A stretch of DNA of 64,000 bases from Sphagnum magellanicum (taxonomy: Eukaryota; Streptophyta; Sphagnopsida; Sphagnales; Sphagnaceae). Where the stretch lies: contig CM038912.1 of assembly GCA_021904315.1 (NCBI GenBank), positions 8,953,061 to 9,017,060 on the forward strand. Direction: 5' to 3'. Made by a program: the position numbers and the translations under genes. Below the pieces are notes generated by a model. The model was not told where the DNA came from, ran no database searches, and saw only the letters and a program-made list of their open reading frames with translations. Shown one piece after another: positions 1 through 10,545 of this stretch. Each line of letters opens with the position of its first letter. The first letter of the stretch is position 1.

Positions 1-940
1 GATTCAATTTAATATATTTTTAGTTTGATAATTTTCATTGAATTTATAATGTCTTTTAATTTCAAATTTTAGAATTTATTACAATAAATTTAAATAAAGA
101 ATTATCTTAATTTTTAAATTTTGATTTGGGAAAAAAATCAAGTATGATAATTTTATTAACATTAATTTTTAAAAGATTCACAATGAAATGAAATTCAAAT
201 TTCAAATTATATAACTAAAATTCACATTTTTAATTTTAGAAAAGAATTTCAATTTTCAAATTTTGAATTTCAATTAAAAAATAAATTAGTTCAATTTTCA
301 CATGTACATTAGTTTTTTTGAATAAATAAAAATAAAAATAAAAATAAAAATTAGATCTTCCATTTTTTCAGATGTTTTTTTATATATTTGAAATATTTCC
401 CTTATTTTTAGTTTTATGGGAATAATAAAAAATAACAAATGACAACATGAGATTAGTTTTTTATTTTCATTTTTTTTTGTAGATTAATAAATTAAGAAAA
501 AAACCATTAAAATAGTCATATTTAATGATATTTAAATGATTGATTTTAGTCACATTAGACAAATCAAACAACTACACATGGGTGTCACATATGTTATGTG
601 TCTAACATAATGTTCATTTTGATTAATTAACTAGTTTCTTATAATGAAAATAGATCTATTTAATTTTCATTTTAATCAAATCGAACATAATTAGTCATTT
701 CAAACATATGAACTTTCTTAAAAATTAATTTTGACATATTGTTACTAGAAAAAAAATTATATTTTTGTTATAGTGTTAGCATGCCTATGGTTTTTGTAAT
801 AACATCATGTTGGCATGAGTGGCTATGTGAAAAAGATATTACAACCATAAGGTATGGGTAAACCCATCCTCGGGTGTACAACTTGGAATGTCACACTTTG
901 ATTTTCTTAGACTTGTCAAACTTTTAAAATCATAAGAAAC

Positions 941-977
<37 letters not shown>

Positions 978-1394
978 GACTACTTTTATTAGATTTCATA
1001 AATTTTAAAATTTGAATAATATTAATAATATTGTGTCTTTTGATCTTTTCAATTGTTACATTTAGAAAAAGTTTAAGTTTATAATGTTGGTTCCTTCCTT
1101 TGAACCTTTTTTGGTCATGAACACAAATTTGAAACATGGTTTGAAATTTTTTTGAAATTAAAAAAAGAAATCTTAAAAAAATTTGAAATCATTCTTTTTT
1201 TTATTAGGTAATTAATTGAGGAAGTATGATTTAATCATGAATTTTCAAAGTTCAAGCTAAAAGAGCCATCTCTATTAAAAATACAAAATTTTGATAATTT
1301 TTATTTTTTTATTCCAAAATAAACTTCAAGCCATATATTCAGGCATGCAATGGACAAACACGGAAAAAAAAAAAAAACAAGAAGCTAGTAATTT
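1..1394. other. AT-rich flank without a gene
   Basis: Very AT-rich sequence with long A and T runs. I see no open frame with protein-like composition. It is the left flank of the large transposon that starts at 1404. Confidence 0.7.
944..975. repeat. (TA)n microsatellite
   Basis: About 16 uninterrupted TA dinucleotides, read directly. Confidence 0.95.
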
Positions 1395-1403
1395 TCAAGA
1401 GTA
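1395..1403. repeat. Left target-site duplication, 9 bp
   Basis: TCAAGAGTA lies immediately outside the left terminal inverted repeat. The identical 9-mer sits at 13971-13979, immediately outside the right one. Mutator-superfamily insertions are known to make duplications of about 9 bp. Confidence 0.8.
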
Positions 1404-1473
1404 GGCTGGAGTGAATTAGCACCCACCAATGCACCAGTTGCGGATGAGCCCGTTGAGGCCGTTTTCTGGATGG
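1404..1473 (+). repeat. Left TIR, zinc-finger-gene side
   Basis: Reads GGCTGGAGTGAATTAG at the outer tip. It shares an 18-bp identical core (CCACCAATGCACCAGTTG, 1423-1440) with the reverse complement of the right TIR, then an inner part ending in CTGGATGG. It has about 14 extra bases relative to the right copy. Related copies are at 22348-22410, 61075-61130, 14706-14750 and 15051-15096. Confidence 0.82.
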
Positions 1474-1640
1474 ACGAAAATCCCATCCTCCCTGCCCGAT
1501 TTTTTTTTTTTTTTCCACCTCTTCTCTACCCCAAAATTTTACCCCGTCCTACCTACCACCTACCTCCCCCCTCCTACCTACCACCTACCAACCCCACCCC
1601 CGCTCACTCCATCACCAGAGCTCCAGAGACCTCGGGCGGC
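1474..1640 (+). promoter_or_regulatory. Pyrimidine-rich subterminal region, probable promoter/leader of the zinc-finger gene
   Basis: Repeats of CTACCTACC and poly-T/C lie between the TIR and the minisatellite. A homologous stretch follows the TIR of the related element ending at 22410 (reverse strand, about 22160-22340), in front of different cargo. That conservation is why I read it as a shared terminal promoter region; the promoter role is inferred. Confidence 0.45.
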
Positions 1641-1780
1641 TGTGGAGCTGGAGCGGCTGGAGCTGGAGCTGTGGAGCTGGAGCGGCTGGAGCGGGAGCTG
1701 GAGCTGGAGCTGTGGAGCTGAAGCGGCTGGAGCGGGAGCTGGAGCTGTGGCTGTGGAGCTGGAGCGGCTGGAGCGCACAC
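1640..1780. repeat. GGAGCT/GGAGCG hexamer minisatellite
   Basis: A GC-rich run of degenerate hexamers such as GGAGCTGGAGCG. Long open frames cross it in several phases, but their composition is purely that of the repeat, so I do not call a gene here. Confidence 0.9.
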
Positions 1781-1786
1781 GAAAAG

Positions 1787-2254
1787 GTAAGAACCCTTCT
1801 TCATTTTCTTGCTTGCTTGCTTGCTTGCTTGCTGCGCGTTGCGTTGTAGCAAGCTCCGAAGCCAGGCTCCGGAGCTTGCTACGCGTTGCTTTGCTGCGCG
1901 TTGCTTTGCCGCAACGCAGCAAGCTCCGGAGCCAGGCTTCGGAGCTTTGCTGCGCGTTGTTTTGCTGCGCGTTGCTTTGTTGCGCGTTGCTTTGCTGCGC
2001 GTTGCTTTGCTGCGCGTTGCTTTGCTGCGGCTCCGGAGCTTTGTTACGTGTTGCTTTGCTGCGGCTCCGGAGCTTTGCTGCGCGTTGCTTTGTTGCAACT
2101 AAACCCTGCAACGCAGCAAGCTCTGGAGCGTCTCTTGCAGCAAAAGTAAAAGAAGAACCCTGAACCTTTTGCCCCGTCCTCTATATTTTTTATTTTGCTT
2201 TGGTTTAGCTGATTAGAATTAACATTTAACAATAACTAGTGGTCTTTTGTTTAG
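1787..2254 (+). other. Probable 5'-UTR intron of the zinc-finger gene, containing a CpG-rich 15-bp minisatellite
   Basis: A donor-like AAAAG/GTAAGA occurs at 1786/1787 and a T-rich acceptor TTTAG at 2251-2254, just before the ATG at 2269. Inside are a CTTG tetranucleotide run (about 1810-1833) and many copies of TTGCTGCGCGTTGCT with palindromic GCTCCGGAGC blocks (1833-2130). CpG is far denser here than anywhere nearby. The intron call rests only on splice motifs. Confidence 0.45.
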
Positions 2255-2268
2255 GGTTGGAGGTTGGA

Positions 2269-3815
2269 ATGGGTAAGAGAAGAAGACTCAGGAAAAGCGG
2301 TGGTGGTGAGCTGGAGGTCAATATGCAAGATGTTGCATCAGATGAGGCGATTCTTCCAAATGTTGCTGAGCTGGAGGTCAATATGCAAGATGTTGCATCA
2401 GATGAGGCGATTCTTCCAAATGTTGCTGAGCTGGAGGTCAATATGCAAGATGTTGCATCAGATGAGGCGATTCTTCCAAGTGTTGCTGTGGCAGATGTGA
2501 TGATTCTTTTGCCATATGTTGCTGGAGGAGATGAGGGAATTATTGAGTCACATGTTGCTGCATCTGATGCAACAATTATTCAGCAAAATGTTGCATCAGA
2601 TGAAGCAAATAGTGAACAAGATGTTGCATCAGATGAAGAAATGGGTGAGCAAAATGCTGCTCTATCACAATTGAAATATAAAGATAGCATTAGTATAGAT
2701 TGTTTTAGAATGTGTGGACATTAGATTAAATACAGATTAAAGAAATTATACAAGTTTTTTTAGGTTTAATTATATCCGCACCTTCCATCATTTGTTGGAA
2801 GGTGCGGGATTTTTTTTGTCAAATTTTTTTTATGCAATACCTGAAAACAATGATTTATAATATCTACATTTTGTTTTTTGATCTTTCTTTTTTTGGCTTA
2901 GGTCCGGAAGTTGAATCTGATAAGGCAGCTCTGCCACTTGCACTTTTTTGCCCACCGAATTTGGCTCGGAAGGACAAGGAATGGACGCATGTTGGGTCCA
3001 AATGGAGGTGCAAAGTTGGTAATTGCACTACTGCATATTGTGCAAAATGGCTGTTGACGAAACACTTGAAGGAGGTGCATGGGTTGGTGGCTGAAAAGTC
3101 CAAACCTGGGAGGCCTTCAACTACTGCAGGTTGTCCTCGACATCAGGACCATGCCAAGATGAATGTTCGCATCTTGGGAAATGCGATGGCTGTGCAGAGG
3201 CGGAACGATCAAAAGGTGGCTAGTCGCGCTCGTGCCAAAGCACAACGCGAATGGGAAAACCTGGTAGCTATTGCAAAACAATGTCCACCATTCCCAAAAC
3301 CAAGTTTGGTGAAATTAGCTTCAGAGAAACTTTTGAAAGTGTTGGGGCTTACTGCTTGGGGTGTGGGTAGTGTGCCTCGAAATGCAGCATCGCGAATGGA
3401 GAAAGATGAAAACTTACAAGGGATTATTCGATCCACCCGTTGCGCATATGCACGGCAACTCAAGACGGCATGGGATGCCAAATATTGGGATCGAGAGTCC
3501 AATAAAACAAGTCGGAGAAAACAGTTGGCAGCTGTTTTGGATTTTCATGAATCTAGAATGATTCATGGAAGGTAAGAAATAATCATAAGCAATGTTTTTT
3601 TTTTTTTTTATTGCATTTCATCCAAGGTGTGTTAGGGTTTAACTTGGTGGTTTTTGGGTGTTTATAGGGTTCAGGGCCAAACACAGGAAGAGTTTGTGGC
3701 AACTGCAGTTCAAGTGGAAATGCAACGTCGGCATTTATACACTGCTCGTCATGCAACAAAGGCTGCAAATGCAGCTGCTGCGTACCGAGCTAAACACGGG
3801 ATTGTAGATTGCTAG
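2269..3815 (+). CDS. C2H2 zinc-finger protein encoded by the transposon (3 exons, 397 aa)
   Basis: Predicted exons are 2269-2644, 2902-3571 and 3668-3815. Both introns (257 and 96 bp) have GT..AG ends and keep frame (phase 1, then phase 2). The N-terminus is basic (GKRRRLRK). It is followed by three tandem 20-residue repeats and further degenerate copies carrying the phrase DVASDEA. One zinc finger of form C-x4-C-x12-H-x4-H lies at residues 162-185, followed by a GRPSTT motif and an Arg/Lys/Ala-rich helical C-terminal half. I do not recognise a named family. DNA binding is inferred from the finger and the basic segments. The gene lies inside a MULE, next to its left TIR and convergent with the transposase, so it is probably an accessory or regulatory protein of the element. 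A captured host gene is the alternative. An earlier in-frame ATG at 2239 lies upstream of the acceptor and was not used. Confidence 0.7.
2308..2487 (+). repeat. Three in-frame 60-bp tandem repeats inside the zinc-finger gene
   Basis: Three nearly identical 60-bp units each encode ELEVNMQDVASDEAILPNVA (one residue differs in the third). Shorter diverged copies follow to about 2640. The near-identity points to recent expansion. Confidence 0.95.
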
Positions 3816-4156
3816 ACACTGATATGGGTTAGGGTTTAGGGTTATACAATTAATTAGGTTTTATAGCCCTTTTACTTTTTGGACTACCCAATTTTGAACT
3901 ACCCAATATAATAGCATCTTCTATTCACACTTGTTTTATGGTATATGGTTAAGCATATGTCTTCTTTGTCATAATTTTTTTAGTACTTGAGATGTAAGAA
4001 TCAAACCAAAGATCAAAATGAACATTGTGTAATACTTACATCTAATATAATAACACTCACATCACTTGAAGAGTTTCAAAACAATATACACATTTTAAAC
4101 ATATAAAATACCTACATCATTTTCTATTATAAATCTCATAAGGAGATTTTCAAATA
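3816..4156. other. Region 3' of the zinc-finger gene
   Basis: AT-rich. A short TTTAGGG-like tract lies at about 3825-3840. I see no gene. Confidence 0.6.
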
Positions 4157-4520
4157 TGCAATACCCACATATACGTCCTAAAATAGTCACAGGCATATTA
4201 CATTCAGTGCAATACCCGCATCTAAGTCCCATAATAGTCGTTGCAATTTTTGGCATCCCTTGCAATACCCGCATCTAAGTCCCATAATAGCCGCTGGTAT
4301 TTTTGGCATCTTTTGCAATACCCGCATATGGGCCACCCATAGTTGTTGACATTCGTCATTCGTTGCAATACCCGCATATGGGTCCATGGTTTTCGTTGGG
4401 TTTTATAACATTTCTTGCAATACCCGCATATAGTTTCCATAATAGCCACTGGTTTTTTTGGTGTCTCTTGCAATACCCGCATATAGGTCCCATAATAGTT
4501 GCTGGTTTTTTTCATTCTTT
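4157..4520 (-). repeat. Array of ~52-bp units with the TGCAATACCCGCAT motif
   Basis: About seven units, each opening with GCAATACCCGCAT or GCAATACCCACAT and followed by a variable ATGGGTCCCATAATAG-type spacer. In the opposite orientation the motif is ATGCGGGTATTGC, the core of the other arrays in this element. Confidence 0.9.
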
Positions 4521-4639
4521 GCAAAACTTACATTTTGTCATAAAATTAATTTAGAATAATAATCAATTTAGGTATATAAAAAGACATATTTTGGGTATCC
4601 ATAGCACTTATTTGTTATTTTGAAATGACATTACATGCG

Positions 4640-5340
4640 AGTTTTGCATTTAGGGTTTAGGGTTTAGGGTTAGGTTTTCACATAAGGTTTGCTTCTTACC
4701 TTTGTGTGATAACTCCAACCTAATTTTCCTAATCTCTTTGAAGAAAATATATAATAAGATTGTATTAGGTCCCATATGTTTAAACCCAAAAAATTTCCCC
4801 CCAATTGAATATAAAATATTTTTGATAGTACATGAATTATCAACAAATTTTGACATATAATTAAATAATTAATAGACCATTATTTCAGATAATTTAAATG
4901 ATTAATTATCAAGAATTAGATAATCATTTATTTATTTGGAATAATTAACTATTCATTTGGCTTAACTTCATTTATTTGGATAATAAAAAGTTGGATCTAA
5001 AAATCAGATTAACTTTATTTGATTGATTAACTTTAATATATATATTTTTTTAATAAGTGATTAAAATCACTATTTAAGATAACTATTCCATGTTATAGAT
5101 TGCATGTTCAGCTTTTTCATGAAAAATTCATACACCAAAATAAGTTTGATCACAATTGCCATTATACTATTTGTTCCACAAACAATACAATTTTTTTTCA
5201 AATTCATGAAACAAAATAAGAATCATGGGTTTAGGGTTTAGGGTTTTAGGGTTTTTTAGGTTTAGGGTTTAGGGTAAACCCTAAACCCTAAACTCCTAAT
5301 CAATAACCCCAACCTCACACCTTTGTTAACATATTATTTT
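4640..5340. repeat. Duplicated block A, copy 1
   Basis: This roughly 0.65-0.7 kb block (starting near a TTTAGGG tract, then ACCTTTGTGTGATAACTCC, then long AATTAATTA stretches) is closely repeated in the same orientation at about 6012-6655. Its first 130-180 bp recur at about 11880-12060 and 13020-13200. All copies lie within the transposon, each followed by a GGTATTGCA array or by sequence leading to one. Confidence 0.85.
5228..5293. repeat. Inverted telomere-like tract (TTTAGGG)n/(CCCTAAA)n
   Basis: Several TTTAGGG units read rightward to 5275, then turn into CCCTAAA units. The centre is a 16-bp stem (5260-5275 with 5278-5293) with a 2-base loop. Plant telomere repeats are TTTAGGG. The arrangement is the one expected of two telomere ends facing each other, but only two or three units per side are present. 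Confidence 0.85.
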
Positions 5341-5360
5341 GAAATTAATTAATTATTTTA

Positions 5361-5555
5361 GAATGACCCGAAATGTAGATATTACATTTAGGGTAGGATC
5401 TTCATTTAAAGAAGCTTAAACCCCACAACCGTATTTTTATAGTGGCCCAAAATGCAGGTATTGCATGTAGGGTAGGATCTTCACTTAAAGAGGGCTTAAA
5501 CCCCCCATGCGTACTTTCGAGGTGACCCAAAATGCAGGTATTGCATTTAGGGTTC
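5361..5555 (+). repeat. GGTATTGCA array, ~80-bp units
   Basis: Three units of the form AATGCAGGTATTGCATTTAGGG followed by a GGATCTTC...TTAAACCCC spacer. Same family as the arrays at 6660-6935, 12261-12530 and 13400-13600. Confidence 0.88.
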
Positions 5556-6011
5556 AGTTTATATCATTATTTATATATTAAGTGTTATGAATAACAATAT
5601 ATTTGGACCAATATTTAAACCAATATTATACATCATGAAAAATAAAGTTTACATAAGGACTTGTGTTATAAATCTATAAAATATAAAATATTTTTGACCC
5701 ACTATATGAATATTTTAACCAAGAAAATATTTACTATATATCAGAAAAGTATAAATTAAAATTTCAATTAAACATAGGATTAATATATGGGAGAGATCAT
5801 TTTTATTATTATGTGAAACAGAAAAGAAGAAAGTAGAAAATTATGTGCTTTGAATTTTTTTTAAACATAATTTAAAATCTTGTTAAATTAAAGACTTTAT
5901 ATTTTATGTTTTTAGTATGAATATACAACTTTAAAAGGGGAAAAAAAATATGAACATCTTTGAAAAATATTTAAGCTTGAACTTTTTATTTTTTGATCTT
6001 GACAAACTTTG

Positions 6012-6655
6012 TATTGCATTTAGGGTTGGGTTTTCACAGAAGGTTTGTTTTTTACCTTTGTGTGATAACTCCAACCTAATTTTCGCAATCTCTTTGAGGA
6101 AGATATAGAATGAAATTGGATTGTTTCACATATGTCTAAACCCTAAAATTTTCCCCCTAATTTAATATAAAATATTTATGATAATTAATGAATTATCAAC
6201 AAAATTTGTCATATAATTAAATAATTAATAGACCATTATTTCAGATAATTTAGATGATTAATTATCAAGAATCAGATAATCATTTATTTATTTAAAATAA
6301 TTAACTAATCATTTGGCTTAAATTTATTTACTTGAAAATAAAAAGTTGGATTTAATCAGATTAATTAATTTGATATTTGATTGATTAACTTTAGTATATT
6401 TTTGTTTTAATAAGTTTTTGAAATCACTATTTAAGATAATTATTCCATGTTATAGATTGCAAGTTCAACTTTTTCATGAAAAGTTTTTACACCAAAATAA
6501 GCTTAATCACAATTGTCATTGTATTATTTGTTCCACAAACAATAGAACCTCTTTTAAAATTCATGAAAAAAAATAAGAGTCATGGATTCCTAATCAACAA
6601 CCCCAACCTCCATACACACTTTTGTTAACATATGATTTTGAAATTAACTAATTAT
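6012..6655. repeat. Duplicated block A, copy 2
   Basis: Direct copy of 4640-5340. It diverges by small indels and lacks most of the central telomere-like palindrome. Confidence 0.85.
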
Positions 6656-6659
6656 TTTA

Positions 6660-7240
6660 GAGTGACCCAAAATGCAGGTATTGCATTTAGGGTAGGATCT
6701 TCATATAAAGAACCCTAAACCCACATGCGTACTTTTGGAGTGACCCTAAATGCAGGTATTGCATTTAGGGTGGGATCTTCATATAAAGAACCCTAAACCC
6801 CACATGCGTACTTTCGGAGTGACCCTAAATGCAGGTATTGCATTTAGGGTGGGATCTTCATATAAAGAACCCTAAACCCCACATGCGTACTTTCTGAGTG
6901 ACCCCAAATGCAGGTATTGCATTTAGGGTAGGGTTTTTTCAAAGTGACTTTGCGTCTGCATATTGTGTTTAGGGCTAGGTCTTCACTTAAATGTATCCAA
7001 ACCATTTAAATGGGTTTTTTTTTTAACGTGTGGGTATTGCATTTAGGCTTGTTTTTCATTTAAACTTGCAATACTCGAACTTATACTTACCTTTACTAAC
7101 TGGAATGTTGGGGTTTCATTGCAATACCTACATCCGTACTTATCTTTATAAACTGGAATTTTGGGGCATGATTACAATACTTGCATTTGTACTTTCTTTT
7201 ACCAACTAGGATTTTGGGGCCTAGTTACAATACCTGCATC
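6660..7240 (+). repeat. 79-bp GGTATTGCA array plus tail, left copy
   Basis: Four units of exactly or nearly 79 bp (for example 6738, 6817, 6896). A distinctive tail (6930-7240) follows, in which the motif switches to the opposite orientation (GCAATACC at about 7067, 7120, 7172 and 7227). The whole block is repeated in the same order and orientation at 12261-12810, on the other side of the transposase gene. Confidence 0.9.
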
Positions 7241-7459
7241 TAACACTAATATCATCATTATGCTTGTGTTTTTGCATTTCACACTTTTTGTGCTTATTAC
7301 TTGGAAACAATAATAACCTTTATGCCATATTAAACTTCATGTGCGTGTTGAATACATGATGTTCAAAGAATTTGGGGTATGATTTCCTCCATACAAAATT
7401 GATTCTAAAAGAAAATTCTTAGTGCTAATGGCAACAATCTTGATTAGTAATTGAAACAT
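7241..7459. other. Short AT-rich spacer at the 3' side of the transposase gene
   Basis: No gene seen. It probably contains the transposase 3' UTR. Confidence 0.5.
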
Positions 7460-10176
7460 TTATTCATGACATCGTTTAGTACGTACATTTGTGTGATTGA
7501 GCATTGTTTCATGCCAATCTTTGAGGCGTTTGACACTATTTCCCAATCCATCTTCTACACGACGTAACACCAATCCTGGGTGTGAAATTGCATTTGCTTT
7601 TGTGAGGCGTATGTTACGAATATTACATGCCAATACTCTCATGTGTGAGGTGGCATGTTCACAAAGTGTCACATCGCCTTCTTTACATTCATTTGTGATC
7701 TCTTGCATTGTAGTGACCAATTGTGCAAGAGCCCTTTCCATTGGGGTTGATGAATTTATTGTCTCATTAGACCCTACAATGGCACCCATAGGGAGATCAT
7801 TTTGCTCCATGTTCATGAGCCCATCAAATTTCATGATCCCATCGTCACCTTCAAGATGATCATCTTCGTCATCATCATTGGACTCCATATCATCTGGAAT
7901 ATGTTGCGGGTCTGCAAACATGTGACGCAACCCTCCACGATGTGATCCATACCATGTTCCACAGTAATGAATGATATCCTCTTGAGAAATGTCTGTGCAT
8001 GTGAGAATGACCTTAATTTGGTGTTTACACATGTTCCCTCGCAATGCCCATTCGCATGTGCAACAAAACATTTCGGTGAATGGGAATTTCACCATGTAAA
8101 TAACATTGGGAAGGCGTTGGCTCCGTACGGCCCAAGCTCCATCACTCTCAAGGGTTGGTTGGTACACATGGCTGAGTGGAATAAGGGTTGCCTTTTCCAC
8201 ACTTCGTGTAATAATGGCCTCCACAACCTTGTTTTTTATGAAACCCCTCTTTTTCATTTCCAATGTGTGCATGTAGTGGCGTGCAACGGTTGTTGTTAAT
8301 CGCCACACCAACCAATCAATCCTACGCCCTCTAAGGCCTTTTGTGTCAAGAGCAAGCCAACGTTTCAATGCACCATGATATGATTCAATGCTCGCTTGGG
8401 TGTCTTGGTTCGAATGGGGCACTCTTCGAACACCCACCATCCATAATTCTACAAACATAAACACAATACATAAGGATGAATAACATTATACAAAATAAAT
8501 TTTGAATGCTGAACCATAATAAATATTATCACTTACCAAATTGATGGTAATAAGTCCAGAAATAGTTTGTCCACGCATCACCAGGCCTATGTTTATGAAG
8601 GCTTTCTCTCACAGCAACCCTCTCACGCTCTTTGAAGTCATCAATTGTTTCTCCATGATTGATGGACATGTACATCACATCATGAAGGTCTTGGAGGATT
8701 CCACCCCGCACTTCCACATCTTTGATTTTTTCAATACCACGTAGGCGCCATGCTTTGAGAACATGCCAACAACAAAGGTAGATGGGAACCTTGTCCATAC
8801 CCCATACGACCCTAATAAGGACACATATGCAATAAAATCTCCATGAGTGGATGGGGTTAGTACAACATAAAATGCATTTGAAGTAATCAAGAATTTTATG
8901 AAAGATATTAAAAAACATTTAAGGAATAAACACAAAGTCGATACTAGGTATAGAACTAACCGTAATGCCTTCAATTCTTGAGGTGCATCATCAACGAGAA
9001 AACATGATGGTTTCCAATGCGGCATGTGTGATAACATCTTCTCTTTTAATGGTATCAACCATTCGATCAAATCTTGCATTGTTTGCCTACTTGTAATGAT
9101 CCAGGCTAAAGGGACACCCGTGCGATGATCATCAAATCCCATCAAGGTGAATAGATGGAATTTCATGTCATTTGTGCCAAATGTTGCATCCATAGAAATG
9201 GCACCATTGTGACCATATGATAGCATGGACTCACATTGAGTTGGTGTTTGAATACCTATGGTGAATGGGACTTGAGTTCTGTTCATTTCACCAACATCTT
9301 GGAAAAAGAACACATCTTCTGGATGTTGGAGAGCCCAAGACCGAATTGAAATTGCAGGGTTAGTGTGTAAACGCCAACTCCCTTTCTTATGTTTCCGATC
9401 CAAATATGCAATGTCTTGAAGCCGAATGAAATCATCTCGTGTCATGCTTTGACCCGCATTCACACGTTCCCACCAAATTGCTTTATGCTTGTCATATATT
9501 TGTTTGGGCGTATAACCTAAGCTTAGTTGGGCCCATATGTGGTCTTTCAATGCTTGTGACATGCGTGGAGCATAACGAGACATACGAGAAATGGACTTTG
9601 GGTCATGCTCACCATGTGCGAATGACCCATCAATTCGTGTATGGGCCTTATGATAAATTGTGATCTCAGCCACATCAGGTCGTGTGTATAGACGTTTGAT
9701 TGAAAATGACGCTAGGCATCCTCGTTTAATAGATCGAATGTGGGTTGAATTTTCTCGATAGTCCTCTGGTCCATATCCGCATTGATACCTAAACCAAAAA
9801 ACTTTCAAAACGTAAATGATTACATCTTTGGTATATGAATTAAAGAAATTAAAAAGGTTAATGCCATAAATGTTTACCATGTATGCCCGAGGTGGTTTTT
9901 GATAGTTGGTTGCTTGACATCCGTTTGGCTTGGAAAGTTTTTGTAAACACTCCATTCCACAGGGGTGCTTGTATCCCCTCGTTCACCTTCCGCGACACGA
10001 GCATATGGAACATAAGCAAATTGAATGGTCACTTTATTTTGCCCTCCATGGCGTATCCCAGATGTCCACACCAAGTCTTTGTTTGAGAAAGGGGACTTGG
10101 TGGGGTTTTGGACATGAATGGAATGGGACTTTGGAACCCTTCCCATGATTGAAGGAAGTAGGACAAATTCCTGCAT
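7460..10176 (-). CDS. Mutator-like transposase with SWIM zinc finger (4 exons, 796 aa)
   Basis: Predicted exons on the minus strand are 10176-9878, 9788-8961, 8811-8537 and 8448-7460. The three introns (89, 149 and 88 bp) have GT..AG ends and all phases match, giving an uninterrupted 796-aa protein. An N-terminal Cys/His segment (about residues 103-150, CGYGPED to YHKAH) resembles WRKY/GCM1-type DNA-binding modules of MULEs. The catalytic core shows Asp300 in ISMDATFG, Asp366/367 in FLVDDAPQE, the family Cys/His element CCWHVLKAW (389-397), and Glu489 in SIESYHG as the likely third acid. A SWIM finger C-x-C-x8-C-x-H lies at 597-610, then an acidic stretch. This fits a cut-and-paste Mutator transposase acting in the nucleus on the TIRs. 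The ATG at 10176 is the first in frame. Met at 10146 is an alternative, and an upstream exon cannot be excluded. Confidence 0.85.
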
Positions 10177-10194
10177 CAAGAGAATTTATAATTC

Positions 10195-10545
10195 TCTAAA
10201 CATTCATCATTGAACAAAAACCCAAAATGCAATACATACATGGCTCCTTTAAAATCAATGTTGTGACTTGGAATTCCCATTACAACACCCATATCATGAT
10301 ATAAAAAACCTATTATTCCAATGTACATAACGTACAATACTTGCATTATGAACCCATATACTAAAACAAATTTTGGCAATACCCACATTGAGCTACTAAA
10401 CCTCCCATCATTGAAAATTTTCTCATATGCAATACCCATATTGTATCTTAAACCCATGATGTCTGAAAACCCCATGTAGCAACACCCACATAGTGATAAA
10501 TTAATGCACATTGTTTGAGAGGTACAAAATGCAATACCTACATTA
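10195..10545 (-). repeat. Scattered TGCAATACC motifs upstream of the transposase gene
   Basis: About five motifs in GCAATACCCACAT-type orientation, loosely spaced, directly 5' of the transposase start. Their position makes them candidate promoter-proximal protein-binding sites. Confidence 0.7.

Noticed and set aside
1429-2163. Long open frames on both strands across 1429-2163
   Set aside because: Their composition is only that of the hexamer and 15-bp repeats, several phases are open at once, and splice motifs place the region in a leader and intron.
4157-4520. CRISPR-like array
   Set aside because: Units are degenerate, the spacers are related to each other, there are no cas genes, and the context is a plant nuclear transposon.
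8408-8425. GGTTCGAAT as a tRNA T-loop
   Set aside because: It lies inside exon 4 of the transposase and no cloverleaf can be drawn around it.
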